Assembly (NCBI GenBank): GCA_020631575.1
Contig: JAHDGX010000023.1
Coordinates: 1-16,468, forward strand
Source of the DNA: Candidatus Altimarinota bacterium
GTDB taxonomy: Bacteria; Patescibacteriota; Gracilibacteria; BD1-5; UBA6164
Length of the DNA stretch: 16,468 bases
Direction: 5' to 3'
Part shown: piece after piece, positions 1-8,551 of the stretch
How positions within the stretch are numbered: position 1 is the first letter of the stretch
Layout of the letters: every line of letters begins with the position of its first letter
Program-made: the position numbers and the translations under genes
Notes under the pieces: generated by a model
What the model saw: only the letters and a program-made list of their open reading frames with translations
Told to the model about the DNA's origin: nothing
Database searches by the model: none

Positions 1-26
1 ACAATATTATTTTTACTACAAAAAAC

Positions 27-782
27 ATGATAGATTTATATACATTGACTTCAAAAGAAGTAGCGAGATTTATGAGAGTATGGAAACAGACTCTCGTTCC
101 ACCGGTTATCACTATTGTTCTCTACTTAGGAATATTTGGAAAATTTATTGGGGATAGAATTTCAGTAGTCGAGGGAGTGAGTTACATAGATTTTATATTT
201 CCAGGACTGCTCATGATGGCCGTAATTATGGCTGCATATCAAAATACCTCGAGTAGTTTTTTTGGATCAAAATTTCAAAAATCTATTGAAGAGCTCTTTG
301 TGTCTCCGATGGCTTACTGGAAGATACTAGTTGGGTTTTGTGCGTGAGCCATGCTTAGAGCCATGATGGTGGCTGGTCTAGTATTTGCTGCTGCGGCATT
401 TATGACGGATATACAGATTGAGCATTATGGCCTTGCCTTTGCCTTTGTATTTCTCTCAGCTCTTTTATTTGCTTTACTTGGTCTCTATAACGGGCTCTAC
501 GCAAAGAGTTTTGATGATATTGCTCTGATTCCAACGTTTCTCATTACTCCACTTATATATCTCTGAGGAGTTTTCTACCCAATATCTATACTCCCAGATT
601 TCTGGCAAACAGTGAGTCAGTTTAATCCGATTCTTTATATGATAAGTGGACTCAGATACGCATTTATTGGGGAGTCAGAAGTGAGTATATTTCTCTCATT
701 TTGAATACTAATATTCTTTATCGTAGGACTTACTGCCATTATTCTCATGCTCTTAAAACGTTGATATTGAATCAGGAGCTAA
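27..782 (+). CDS. ABC-2 type transporter permease
   Basis: Membrane subunit of an ABC exporter, 251 residues when the TGA codons at 345, 564, 708, 762 and 768 are read as Gly. It has about six hydrophobic segments. The C-terminal third carries the typical ABC-2 (DrrB/NodJ-like) pattern GGVFYPISILPDFWQ, then FNPILYMISGLRYAFIG before the last membrane segment. The first G of that motif is a TGA codon. Such permeases pair with a separate ATP-binding subunit, which would be expected just upstream, outside the window. The substrate (drug, polysaccharide or lipid-linked glycan) cannot be told from the sequence. ATG at 27 is preceded by an A-rich leader with no Shine-Dalgarno sequence, and the length fits the family, so the gene looks complete. 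The family call is firm, the substrate unknown. Confidence 0.9.
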
Positions 783-793
783 AACCTTAACTA

Positions 794-821
794 TTGACTA
801 AATAATAAAAATAATTATATT
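794..821 (+). promoter_or_regulatory. Candidate sigma70-type promoter
   Basis: TTGACT at 794-799 and TATATT at 816-821 are separated by 16 bases, in the gap between the permease stop and the ATG at 849. Overlapping alternatives for the -10 box (TATTAC at 818, TACAAT at 821) exist in this very AT-rich stretch. It would serve the unknown gene at 849. The assignment rests on consensus matching only. Confidence 0.4.
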
Positions 822-848
822 ACAATACAATTATTTTTTATTTTATGT

Positions 849-1790
849 ATGAACGGGCTTACTTTCTCTAAAATACAAGAACTAGGGCCAGACCTCATGT
901 TAGAAGGTAAGAGCTTATGAGAAGTTCGTGTATCAGAATTCTTAGAGAAAGTAAGAGAACTTCTCTGAGTTACTGTTATGTGATGAAATCATTGGTCTAA
1001 ACATCATAGGAAATGTTCTTATCGGTGTTTTAAACAAGAAGATAGTGGGCAAGTATCAAAAAATAACGATTATAAAATCTTTTCTCGAGTAGAGTTTGGT
1101 TCCTTAGATGAATTTTTACAAGGAAGAGATATTGATACGAATACTGAGAGAATCCCTACTAGAGAAGATATAGAAAAACTCTCGGGATCTGAAATTTCAT
1201 GATTTATACCATGACGAGATTATATTTTTGACGATGGAGGATGAAAAATGGGAGTATTTCAAATTTACTGAGAGTGAGAAGTAGCTATTGGAGATATATA
1301 CCAAGCTAGCTATGTATGAATCAGAACTATAAAAATTATGACACCATACTCGTCAGAACAAATTGCTAGACTCAAGAAATTAAAAGATTATGATTGGATT
1401 CCTGAAGCAAAAAAAGAAAAAATCAGAGTTACTTCTCAGTATATAGAAATAGATGGGATAAGGCTCAAGCTAGAAGATGAAGAGGGAAAGATTTCATTTG
1501 CAGATCAGCATGAATGGGACCATGAAAAGGAGGCTTTAATCTCTCCTAAAGCTCCATCTCGTGAACAGTGGCAGCAGATTATAGATTTTATTTGAGGAAC
1601 TAAGCAGCAGGTATATATGTTTTTTAGAGAAGTTTTAGGCATGAAACATGAAGACTATCAAACCTCTACAGGAAATTCGTTTGAGCAAGAGTATCTTATG
1701 ATTTGTTCTTTTTCAAAAGAGCTTTCATTTAATGCTGGTTTGAATGAATGACCAGAGTGAGAAGCATACGCAAGGTTTATGTTTTCATAG
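849..1790 (+). CDS. Hypothetical protein, 313 residues, soluble
   Basis: I do not recognise this protein. The frame is open from ATG 849 to TAG 1788-1790 only if about 12 TGA codons are read as Gly. It has no signal peptide and no membrane segment. A His/Cys-rich patch near residues 45-60 (NHWSKHHRKCSYRC) could bind metal or be a remnant zinc site. The middle is a Gly- and Asp-rich stretch around residues 118-150, and the C-terminal half is charged, with many Glu, Lys and aromatic residues. An in-frame ATG at 845 is not available; the one there reads into a stop after eight codons, which supports 849. The next gene's proposed start lies inside the 3' end of this one, suggesting co-transcription. 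It has no obvious similarity to housekeeping families, so no function is offered. Confidence 0.8.
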
Positions 1791-2205
1791 AACAATTATA
1801 ACATTAGGAACAAAAAAAGAAACTGTTACGTGTATATTTGAGAATCCAAACAATGATATATTACTGATGCTGCGTGATGATAAACCAGAAATTCCTTTCC
1901 CAAATCGTTGGTATATACCATGAGGAGGAATGGATAGAAGTGATAAAACTCCTCTTGATGCAATGATACGTGAAGTACAAGAAGAGTTTCAGGTACAGTT
2001 AGGAGAGGTTATAGAGTGGAGACGATATGAGTGGGAAGATAAGAATGAAACAGTATTTATTCAAAAACCTAGTTTGATTATTCCTGAAGAAATCGATTTG
2101 CAAGAAGGACAAGAAATTCGTTTTTTAAGTCCTCAGGAAGTAATGAATACAGATCTTGCATTTCATGATAATGATATTATGCGAGATTATTTTAATGAGA
2201 GATAA
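1744..2205 (+). CDS. Nudix-family hydrolase, degenerate Nudix box
   Basis: 153 residues from ATG 1744. The core has the Nudix layout: a first strand (TIITLGTKKETVTCIFENP), an ILLMLRDD strand, then WYIPGGGM leading into the helix REVQEEF at residues 76-82. The REVQEE part of the catalytic helix, which carries the Mg-binding glutamates, is intact. The first Glu of the GX5EX7REUXEEXGU motif is Lys and the last Gly is Gln. One of the three glycines in PGGG is a TGA codon at 1921. Start choice is uncertain: ATG 1744 overlaps the upstream gene by 47 bases but keeps the first strand, while ATG 1867 would delete it. Nudix enzymes cleave nucleoside diphosphates linked to another group; the substrate here is unknown. 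Confidence 0.75.
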
Positions 2206-2220
2206 TTCTCGAAAAAAAAT

Positions 2221-2253
2221 AAAAAATACATACACTCTGAGTATGTATTTTTT
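2221..2253 (+). terminator. Rho-independent terminator after the Nudix gene
   Basis: A perfect 13-bp inverted repeat (2221-2233 with 2241-2253) around a 7-base loop. The stem begins with an A run and ends in TTTTTT, so it could also work on the opposite strand. It sits 15 bases after the TAA at 2203-2205 and separates this gene from the hydrolase at 2265. Confidence 0.8.
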
Positions 2254-2264
2254 GATATCTGAAT

Positions 2265-2882
2265 ATGAAGCAACAAGTAGTTTTTATCACGTGAGCAACT
2301 CCAAAAGAGAATTATAAGGATTACTATGATTACCTAGAGCGTAAGATTGAGTACACCCCTTATGAAGAAGAATTTTGAAATTGGAATAAGACACTTTGAG
2401 AAAAACTTTGAGAAGGTTATGAGTATCTCAGGAGTCCTTCTTGCAAAGAAAAATTTGCAGATTATAGGGCCTGGAAAATACTCTTTGAAAAGATGATTCC
2501 TTTCCTCAGAGAAGGAGTTATGATCGCAACGACTTCTCTTGGGAGTACATTTATACTTAAGTATATTTGTGAAAATGAGTTTCCTATGAGGATTAGTAAG
2601 CTGTTTCTTGTTGCTCCAGCCATAGAAAGCACAAGAGCAGAGTGAATGGGGAGTTTTAGTTTTGATCTCGAACATGGATACAATAGAGTTTCAAGATGGA
2701 CAGATCAAATATATATCTACCATAGTCAGGACGATGATATGGTTCCATACGAACAATCACTCAAACTGAAACAATATTTTCCAGAAGCTATTTTTAGAGA
2801 GTTTCACGATAGAGGGCACTTTTTCAAAGAAGCTGAATTGCCAGAGCTCATTGAGGATATTAAAGAAGAAAAGGGCTTGTAG
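2265..2882 (+). CDS. RBBP9/YdeN-type alpha/beta hydrolase
   Basis: 205 residues. It starts MKQQVVFITGAT, a first strand ending in a Gly that is TGA, as in the RBBP9/YdeN serine hydrolases. The nucleophile elbow is ATTSLGST with Ser at residue 91; the usual first Gly of GxSxG is Thr. The acid is within SQDDDMVP (Asp 156-158), and the histidine is H185 in DRGHFF close to the C-terminus. The order Ser-Asp-His and the spacing match the family. These are small cytoplasmic esterase-like enzymes whose natural substrates are mostly undefined. ATG 2265 lies 11 bases after the preceding terminator hairpin with no Shine-Dalgarno sequence. In-frame TGA codons (for example 2292, 2376, 2397, 2409, 2643) are Gly. 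The catalytic triad supports an active enzyme; the substrate is not predictable. Confidence 0.82.
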
Positions 2883-2897
2883 AAAGCTTTTTTTTTT
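2869..2897 (+). terminator. Weak hairpin-plus-T-tract terminator
   Basis: GCTT (2875-2878) pairs with AAGC (2884-2887) across a 5-base loop. The stem extends outward through two G-U pairs and A-T pairs, and a run of nine or more T follows from 2888. The hairpin contains the TAG of the hydrolase gene. It is a plausible but weak terminator before galU. Confidence 0.45.
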
Positions 2898-2930
2898 ATA
2901 TTATTTATATCATAAAACTAAGCAAAATCT

Positions 2931-3791
2931 ATGCAAAAAATTCGTAAATGTGTGATTCCGGCAGCTGGTATGGGAACAAGATTTCTCCCTGCAACTAAGG
3001 CTCTTCCAAAGGAGATGTTTCCCATTGTAGATAAGCCAGTAATGCAGCTTCTTGTTGAGGAAGCAATTGCTGCAGGTTGTGAAGAGATCATAATAGTAAC
3101 AGGACGAAGTAAGAGAGCTATAGAAGACCATTTTGATTCAAATCCAGAACTTGAGCAAAGACTTGATAACTCATGAAAATTTGATTACCTGAGAAAAGTG
3201 AAGAACTTAAATGAGATGGCTAACATCGTATATGTAAGACAGCCATATCCCAAGTGAGATGGTGATGCTATTCTGCGAACAAAAAACCTTATTTGAGATG
3301 AACCGTTTCTGGTGTTATTTTGAGATGATATCATAGATAATGAAGTATGTGCAGCACAGCAACTTATAGAAAAACATGAAGAAACTAATGCTCCAGTAAT
3401 TGCCACAGTATGAGTAGAAGAGAGAGAAGTGAGTAGTTATGGAATGCTGGAATGAGAATGTAGTGGAAATACTACAAAGGTTACAAGGTTTATAGAGAAA
3501 CCGAGACCTTCTGAGACAGATTCAAGAACAGCTGTTATTGGAAAATATGTTCTTACCCCTGATATGTTTGCATATCTCGAAAGTGCAAGTTCGAGTGTGT
3601 GAGATTGAGAAATACGTCTCGCAGATGCATTTATATCTATGCTACAAGATAGAGATATCTATGGTTTAGAAGTAGAGTGAACGAGGTATGATACAGGAGA
3701 TAAAGTATGATATCTTAAAGCATGTATAGCCTACGCAATGAAAGATGAAACTCTCAAACACGATTTACAAGATTTTATAAAAACACTCTAA
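2931..3791 (+). CDS. galU: UTP-glucose-1-phosphate uridylyltransferase
   Basis: Makes UDP-glucose from UTP and glucose-1-phosphate, the entry point to UDP-sugar and surface-glycan synthesis. It is 286 residues, close to the bacterial GalU length of about 300. The N-terminal nucleotide-binding motif is textbook: IPAAGMGTRFLPATKALPKE (residues 9-28), with Lys 23. LFGDD near residue 130 supplies the metal-binding aspartates, TRFIEKP the sugar-site Glu-Lys, and VEGTRYDTGDKVGYLKA (248-264) the family's C-terminal signature. The G at 250 and G at 260 of that signature are TGA codons, strong evidence that TGA is Gly. One variation: the usual GLGHA segment reads KGDGDA. pgi starts three bases after the stop, so the two are surely co-transcribed. 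ATG 2931 gives the expected N-terminus. Confidence 0.96.
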
Positions 3792-3794
3792 TAT

Positions 3795-5048
3795 ATGGTT
3801 TTTTTTGATCCAGGAAATACAAGTATTCCAGATATTTCATGAGAGAGGTCTCATAAGATTGCGAAAGATCTTTTACAAAAACGAGATCAGTTATGATTTA
3901 TAGATATTGATACTAGTGTTGATATACATGAAATACAATCGTATGTCGAATCAGTACAGTCAGATTTTGATAGTGTAGTAATTCTAGGAATTGGGTGAAG
4001 TGCTCTTGGAACAAGAGCACTTCTTGAATCATTGTATGGGAAGTATTATAACGAAATCACAGATAAAAAGTGAAAAAATATTTATGTTCTCGATAATATT
4101 GATCCTGAAACCTTTTCTGACATACAACAGATAATAGACGTTACGAGAACTCTCTTTGTTTTTATATCGAAATCTTGAGGAACAATTGAAACTCTTACAG
4201 AATATATTTATTTCAGAGATATATGTCGAAAATCAATCTCTAATTGGGAAAAACATTTTTGTTTTATAGTAGGAGAAAATTGTAGTATGAAGTACCCTCT
4301 AGAAGAAGATTTTAAGGTGTTTTATATTCCAGAAAATATAGGAGGGAGATTTTCAGTTTTTACTGCAGTTTGAATTCTCCCCCTTGCATTTACTGGTGCA
4401 AATATTTCAGGTTTTCTGCAGTGAATCACTGAGTCAAAAGAGCAACTTCTCTCATCAGATCTAGAAAAAAATACAGCCTTACAGATTGCCCATACGCAGC
4501 TAAAATACTATCGTGAATGAAAAAATATATGCGTATTTTTTCCATACTCAAGCAGGCTATTTCAGGTATGAGAGTGGTACAAGCAGCTTATGTGAGAAAG
4601 TATCTGAAAAAGTGGAGAGTGAATCACTCTCACAAGTGCGCTGTGAGTCACAGATCAACACTCACAGTTACAGCTTTTTCAAGATGGGCCAAACGATAAG
4701 CTCTATGTGACATTGTGAATACAATCTCATGAGAATAATTTCAATATATCTGAAGAAATAGTAGATTTTTCCTTTTCAGACTTACTCGAGATAGAAAAGT
4801 ATGGAACTATTACTTCACTTAAAAATGAAGAGAGGCCAGTATGTGACATATTACTCAAGAAACTAGATGAAAAAAATATAGCAGAGCTTCTGTATACTTT
4901 GATGTTTCAGATTGCTTATCTTTGAGAACTCATGCAAATAAATGCATTTGACCAACCATGAGTGGAAAAATCTAAGATTATCACAAAACAAAAACTCAGA
5001 GCAGAGATATGAGAGATAGATATGTTTCAAAAAGCATTTTATGACTAA
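3795..5048 (+). CDS. pgi: Glucose-6-phosphate isomerase
   Basis: Interconverts glucose-6-phosphate and fructose-6-phosphate in the cytoplasm. It is 417 residues, slightly shorter than the Bacillus/Thermotoga-type enzymes of about 450. Visible sites in order: ILGIGGSALG (63-72) and SKSGGTIET for phosphate binding; ENIGGRFSVFTAVG, PROSITE signature 1 (G183-G184-R185); QLMGESIGK with the catalytic Glu 268; TDQHSQLQLFQDG with His 289; and FDQPGVEKSK with the active-site Lys 392 (signature 2). By hand count 17 of 31 glycines are TGA, including glycines inside both signatures. It sits between galU (3-base gap) and yvcK (8-base overlap, ATGACTAA). Paired with GalU it feeds hexose phosphates to UDP-sugar and amino-sugar synthesis as well as to glycolysis or gluconeogenesis. 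The standard code would shatter this gene into many fragments. Confidence 0.97.
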
Positions 5049-6177
5049 GAAGAAAATAGTAACAATTTGATGAGGGAATGGACAGTCTAATCTATTAGAT
5101 GCTCTCTATAGTTATGCAAAAGATAAATACGAAGTATCATCTATAGTATCTATGAGTGACGATGGGAGAACCACATGAGAGCTTATGAAGAAGTTTCAGG
5201 ATGAGCTGGGTTTACATCTTCCCCCTCCTGGAGATCTTCGTAGGTGTCTTTTTATGATGTCAGGATCAAAAAAACGAGATGAATTTCAGCAGTATCTAGA
5301 AACTGTTATTGAACGAGACTTACAAATCTCAGATCTTACAGTTTGGGATTATTTTAGACTTGTCTGAGCCCAGGATGATTTTTCTCTACATATACAAAAT
5401 ATAGAGGGTAGTATTTTAGATATGAAACTTCCTCTCAGTTCTAGTATCAAATGACACAAAGTATGAAATATATTGATGGCAAATCTCTATTATAATCTTG
5501 ATAAAGATTATAATGCCATGCTATGAGTTATGCATCAACTTTTAGAAGTGGATGCTAAAATTATACCAGTAACTATAAAAAAAGCGTATATACGTGCTGT
5601 GCTATGAAATGGTGAAATTATTGAATCACAAGACAGAATTTCAAACGTTGCTGCGTATACTTCTGGTATAGCTGATTTACAGCTTATGGAGGATTCTAAA
5701 CATGCCTATCAACATAAAGATGTGTTTAAAGCTATCAAAAAATCTGATTATATTATCATATCTCCAGGAGATTTATTTACTTCTACTATATCGAATTTCG
5801 TTATTTGAGGGGTAAAGGAAGTCATTAAAAAATCCTGAGCGAAAATAATTTATATCGGAAATAACACAAACAAAGGATGAGAAACGCAGGGGCTTACTTG
5901 TTTAGATTTTATAAATAAAATTGAAAGGTTTCTTGGGAGGAGGATTGATACTTACATATGCAACAATAAACATCTCAAGCTTTCGGAAAGTGACCGGGAG
6001 AAGTTTCAAAGTAATATTTCTGTAAAGGGAGGAGATTTTCTCTATCTGAGTGAATGAGAGAAGTTAGAACTCCAAAGAAGAAAAATCCAGTATATCGAAA
6101 ACGATCTACTGGACAGGAAGAGCTTTTATAAACATGATAAGCAGAAACTTATAACAGTTTTATGTAAAATATTATAG
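5041..6177 (+). CDS. yvcK: YvcK/CofD-family UDP-sugar-binding regulator
   Basis: Member of the YvcK branch of the CofD superfamily. In Firmicutes and mycobacteria YvcK binds UDP-GlcNAc and tunes peptidoglycan-precursor synthesis and growth on gluconeogenic carbon. It is 378 residues, longer than the typical 320 or so. The N-terminus has TIGGGNGQSNLLDAL (G10 and G11 are TGA), then SDDGRTTGEL (Asp 40-41) and PPPGDLRRCL (Asp 65), matching the family's DDGGSSG and PPGDIRNCL. The C-terminal half has SPGDLFTSTISN (from 241), IIYIGNN and the GGETQGLTCLDF segment. The surplus is a basic, probably helical tail after about residue 330. The gene overlaps the end of pgi by 8 bases, implying translational coupling. 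True CofD (F420 synthesis) is less likely in such a reduced lineage; I favour the regulatory role. Confidence 0.9.
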
Positions 6178-7149
6178 CTCATCAATTACTTGTATATCAG
6201 GACTTGTATTTCATCGTGTTTTTTGTCCTGCTTCATCTCGTAGTCTCATAAAGAATATCATAGAAAAAACCATTATAAATGCTGTGACGATGGTTGAAAG
6301 TATTTGCGTTATAGAATCAATTATAAAAGCTCAGATGTTGAAAGTTCACATAGCAGAAAAAGTATTTTGGAGATCAGAAATAGATACCTCTTCATTTGTG
6401 GGGATAAAGTCATTTATACCACTCGAGAGAAAAGAAATAGAACCAAGTAGCCCAGTAATAAGACCCATACTGAGTCAAGCTATAAGTCATACAAGTAAGA
6501 AATTTCCTAAGATTCTCCACCAGTTGTTGTGGGTGACAAGTATGCCTTTTTGAAATTGACTCTTTGAATAGTCTTCATGCAGAACAGCAGCTACAACAGC
6601 AAAACTTGATTTTAGACCTCGATAAACTCATTGCACGAGAGCATAGAGTCAAGCAACTCACATGAGTATTGATCATACTACTCTTATAGTAGGTTCTTCG
6701 GTATATAAACCATATATCATAATAAGTCAGGCAACTATAAAACATATTGCAGGAACGAGGTATGCATAGGCAAACATATACCAATACACACTGAATGCTT
6801 TTCAGAGCTTACGAAATCCATATCAAATATTTTCTCCGAGTGATACTTTTTTCCTTCAAAGAATATCTGCGCTTGTCTTGAGAGTTGATATTGTTGCTGG
6901 GATTATAAGAATCATATAAATAATTCCATAAATTAGTGCTGCTACTATCAGTATATAAAGACTTTGTATAATATTGTTTAAGTTATCTATATTACTTGTA
7001 AAAAAATACTGCATAAAAAATATCGGAGCAATTGTCATCATGACAAAGTTCACAGCAAATAGAGGAGTTATAAGTGCAATTGGGTTTTGGATAAAAGTTT
7101 TAAATGTTTGTTCAATTCGATCCAAGACTCAAGCTTTTGCAGTCAACAT
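6172..7149 (-). CDS. Multi-pass membrane protein, unknown function
   Basis: 325 residues on the minus strand, ATG at 7149 to TAA at 6174-6172, with many TGA-encoded glycines. It has five or more hydrophobic segments. An N-terminal amphipathic part (VLDRIEQTFKTFIQNP) is followed by two membrane helices, a polar loop (KVSLGENIGYGFRKLGKAFS), more helices, then a soluble insert around residues 240-260 and a final helix before a polar tail. The repeating plan of paired helices with a Gly-aromatic loop resembles the broad, poorly characterised YciC/DUF975-like membrane families, but I cannot assign it to one. It converges on yvcK and overlaps its end by six bases (TTATAG supplies both stops). It is divergent from another membrane protein at 7243, so a shared regulatory region is likely. 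Confidence 0.85.
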
Positions 7150-7175
7150 AATGCGAAGTATAAAAAATAAAATTT

Positions 7176-7204
7176 GTTGTATCTCTAAGATATATTACAC
7201 TCAA
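7176..7204 (-). promoter_or_regulatory. Candidate promoter for the minus-strand membrane gene
   Basis: On the minus strand TTGAGT (7204-7199) and TACAAC (7181-7176) are spaced by 17 bases, about 27 bases upstream of the ATG at 7149. The -35 box overlaps a small perfect inverted repeat, CACTC-aag-GAGTG at 7198-7210, which could be an operator in this divergent 93-base gap. Consensus matching only. Confidence 0.35.
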
Positions 7205-7242
7205 GGAGTGAAAAAGGAAATATATTTATATAACTATCTATT

Positions 7243-7905
7243 ATGGCACTTGATTTTAATGGAACAAATATAGAGTGAAATGTTGAACTGAGCGGAGAAG
7301 ATTTAGAAGCAGTAAATCAAATCCTCCAACAGTCTGTAGGAACAGATATTAATGGAGGATTACAGATTTTGTGATATCTTGGTCTATGAATAAATATTCT
7401 GTACATAGCTATATTTATAGCAAGTTCGATAGGACTCTATAAGCTATCAAAGAAACTTGGAGATGATCATTCTTGGCTTGCTTTTATACCACTTGTACAG
7501 CTCTATACATACTTTAAAACAGCTTGATATACTTTTTGGAAAGGTTTACTGCTTTTAATATTAAATTGTATATTTGCCTTTGTTATTTCTGTTGTAGTTA
7601 TGATGTGATTATCACCGATTATTAACTCTTTCATATGATCAGGGGATATGCGATCACTCATGATGGTATCTCTTATAAGCTCACTTGTAATAACTGCGAT
7701 TATGATGATAGTAGCAACATTTTTCTTATATGCTGGGATGGCTCGAAGAGCGGGGCAGAGTAATGGTACAGCAATACTGATGACTCTTTTCCCTTGGTGT
7801 ATGTTGTGGATTGTAGCGAATAGGATTCAGCAACACAACCCAACAGAACATGCTCAATCTGCTGCAGGTATAACACAAGATTCAGTTTTAAATACTGAGC
7901 TATAA
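7243..7905 (+). CDS. Membrane protein, DUF5684-like
   Basis: 220 residues. A soluble acidic N-terminal part (about 40 residues) precedes four hydrophobic segments. The centre, LYKLSKKLGDDHSWLAFIPL then VQLYTYFKTAGYTFWKGL, resembles the DUF5684 pattern (helix, K.G...W..L.P..., Y...K.AG....W), a family of small membrane proteins with unknown function often linked to signal peptidase-type contexts. That resemblance is from memory and should be tested. TGA codons at 7276, 7369, 7384, 7528, 7609 and 7636 are Gly. The gene diverges from the other multi-pass protein at 7149 and ends before a strong bidirectional terminator. The start ATG 7243 is the first in frame and leaves a 93-base regulatory gap. 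Confidence 0.85.
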
Positions 7906-7917
7906 GATAAGCATATA

Positions 7918-7950
7918 AAAAAAGACTCTCATATTTTGAGAGTCTTTTTT
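7918..7950 (+). terminator. Bidirectional rho-independent terminator
   Basis: A perfect 14-bp inverted repeat (7918-7931 with 7937-7950) around a 5-base loop, with GACTCTCA/TGAGAGTC as the core and A6/T6 flanks. It terminates the plus-strand gene ending at 7905. It also covers the end of the minus-strand gene whose TAA is at 7951-7949. Confidence 0.88.
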
Positions 7951-8548
7951 ATATGTGTTTTTTAAGATTATATGACCCCCTACCAGTTATAACTAAGTAA
8001 ATATGATATGGTGTGAGGAGGATTCACTTAGCTAGTGCGTAGGTAAAGAGTATGACAGCTTCACTCGTATCTATGAATCATACTCCAATACCAATTAACT
8101 CATCACTATAGGTTTTAGGATTCTTTGCTTTCTCGTAGAGGAGTTGAGGTATTATCTTTTCACTTACTTTATAAGTGTGTCTTTCAGGTGTATAACTTAA
8201 GGTATCGACGGATTGTCTGAGTTTTTCTATCTTTCTCTTAGAATGTGATTCTATTTGGTTTTTAGCATTGTTAATAGCATCTTTGAGTTTTACTATATTT
8301 ATTGTTTCAGAGTTTACTGAGTTTTTTAGGCTATCTAGATTTGTAAGAGTACTTCCAGATATGAGTTCCTGTACCTGGGATATATCGATTCAAAACTCAT
8401 TTGCTATATCAGCAGCAAGCTTATGAAGGAGATCATGTGTTTCTCTTTGTAGTTTTTTAGATTCAAAAAAATCCCAAGATTCTTGCTCTTGCTTTTCTTC
8501 TCTCTTTTTCCTATACAGATCATCTTTGTCAGATTGCTCGATACCCAT
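7949..8548 (-). CDS. Hypothetical protein, 199 residues, second gene of the TPR operon
   Basis: I do not recognise it. The N-terminal two thirds is strongly charged and helical (KDDLYRKKREEKQEQE and onward), likely a coiled coil around residues 1-40, with another helical Lys/Glu/Asn-rich stretch at about 80-115. The C-terminal part (ELIGIGVGFIDTSEAVILFT, then a moderately hydrophobic helix) may touch the membrane. Glycines at TGA occur in EFGID, GVGF and AKGIL. It starts three bases after the stop of the TPR gene, so it is almost certainly translated from the same mRNA and probably acts with it. Its stop codon lies in the T-tract of the shared terminator. A partner or adaptor role is inferred from position only. 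Confidence 0.82.
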
Positions 8549-8551
8549 GGT

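Noticed and set aside
27..782. Pseudogenes or frameshifts: many genes appear broken by in-frame TGA
   Set aside because: Breaks are always TGA and never random TAA/TAG or frame changes, and they fall at conserved glycines. Recoding explains all of them.
2334..3406. Minus-strand open frames across the hydrolase and galU
   Set aside because: Opposite-strand shadows of genes with catalytic motifs on the plus strand.
4513..4710. Two out-of-frame or partial plus-strand open frames inside pgi
   Set aside because: The pgi frame continues through this stretch with the catalytic Glu and His motifs; these are alternate frames.
2931..5048. TGA as Trp (code 4) or as selenocysteine
   Set aside because: TGA aligns with Gly in known motifs, TGG serves Trp, and no SECIS-like hairpin follows these frequent TGAs.
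6284..7273. Plus-strand open frames at 6284-6553 and 6974-7273
   Set aside because: They overlap the minus-strand multi-pass membrane gene, which is continuous over 325 codons.
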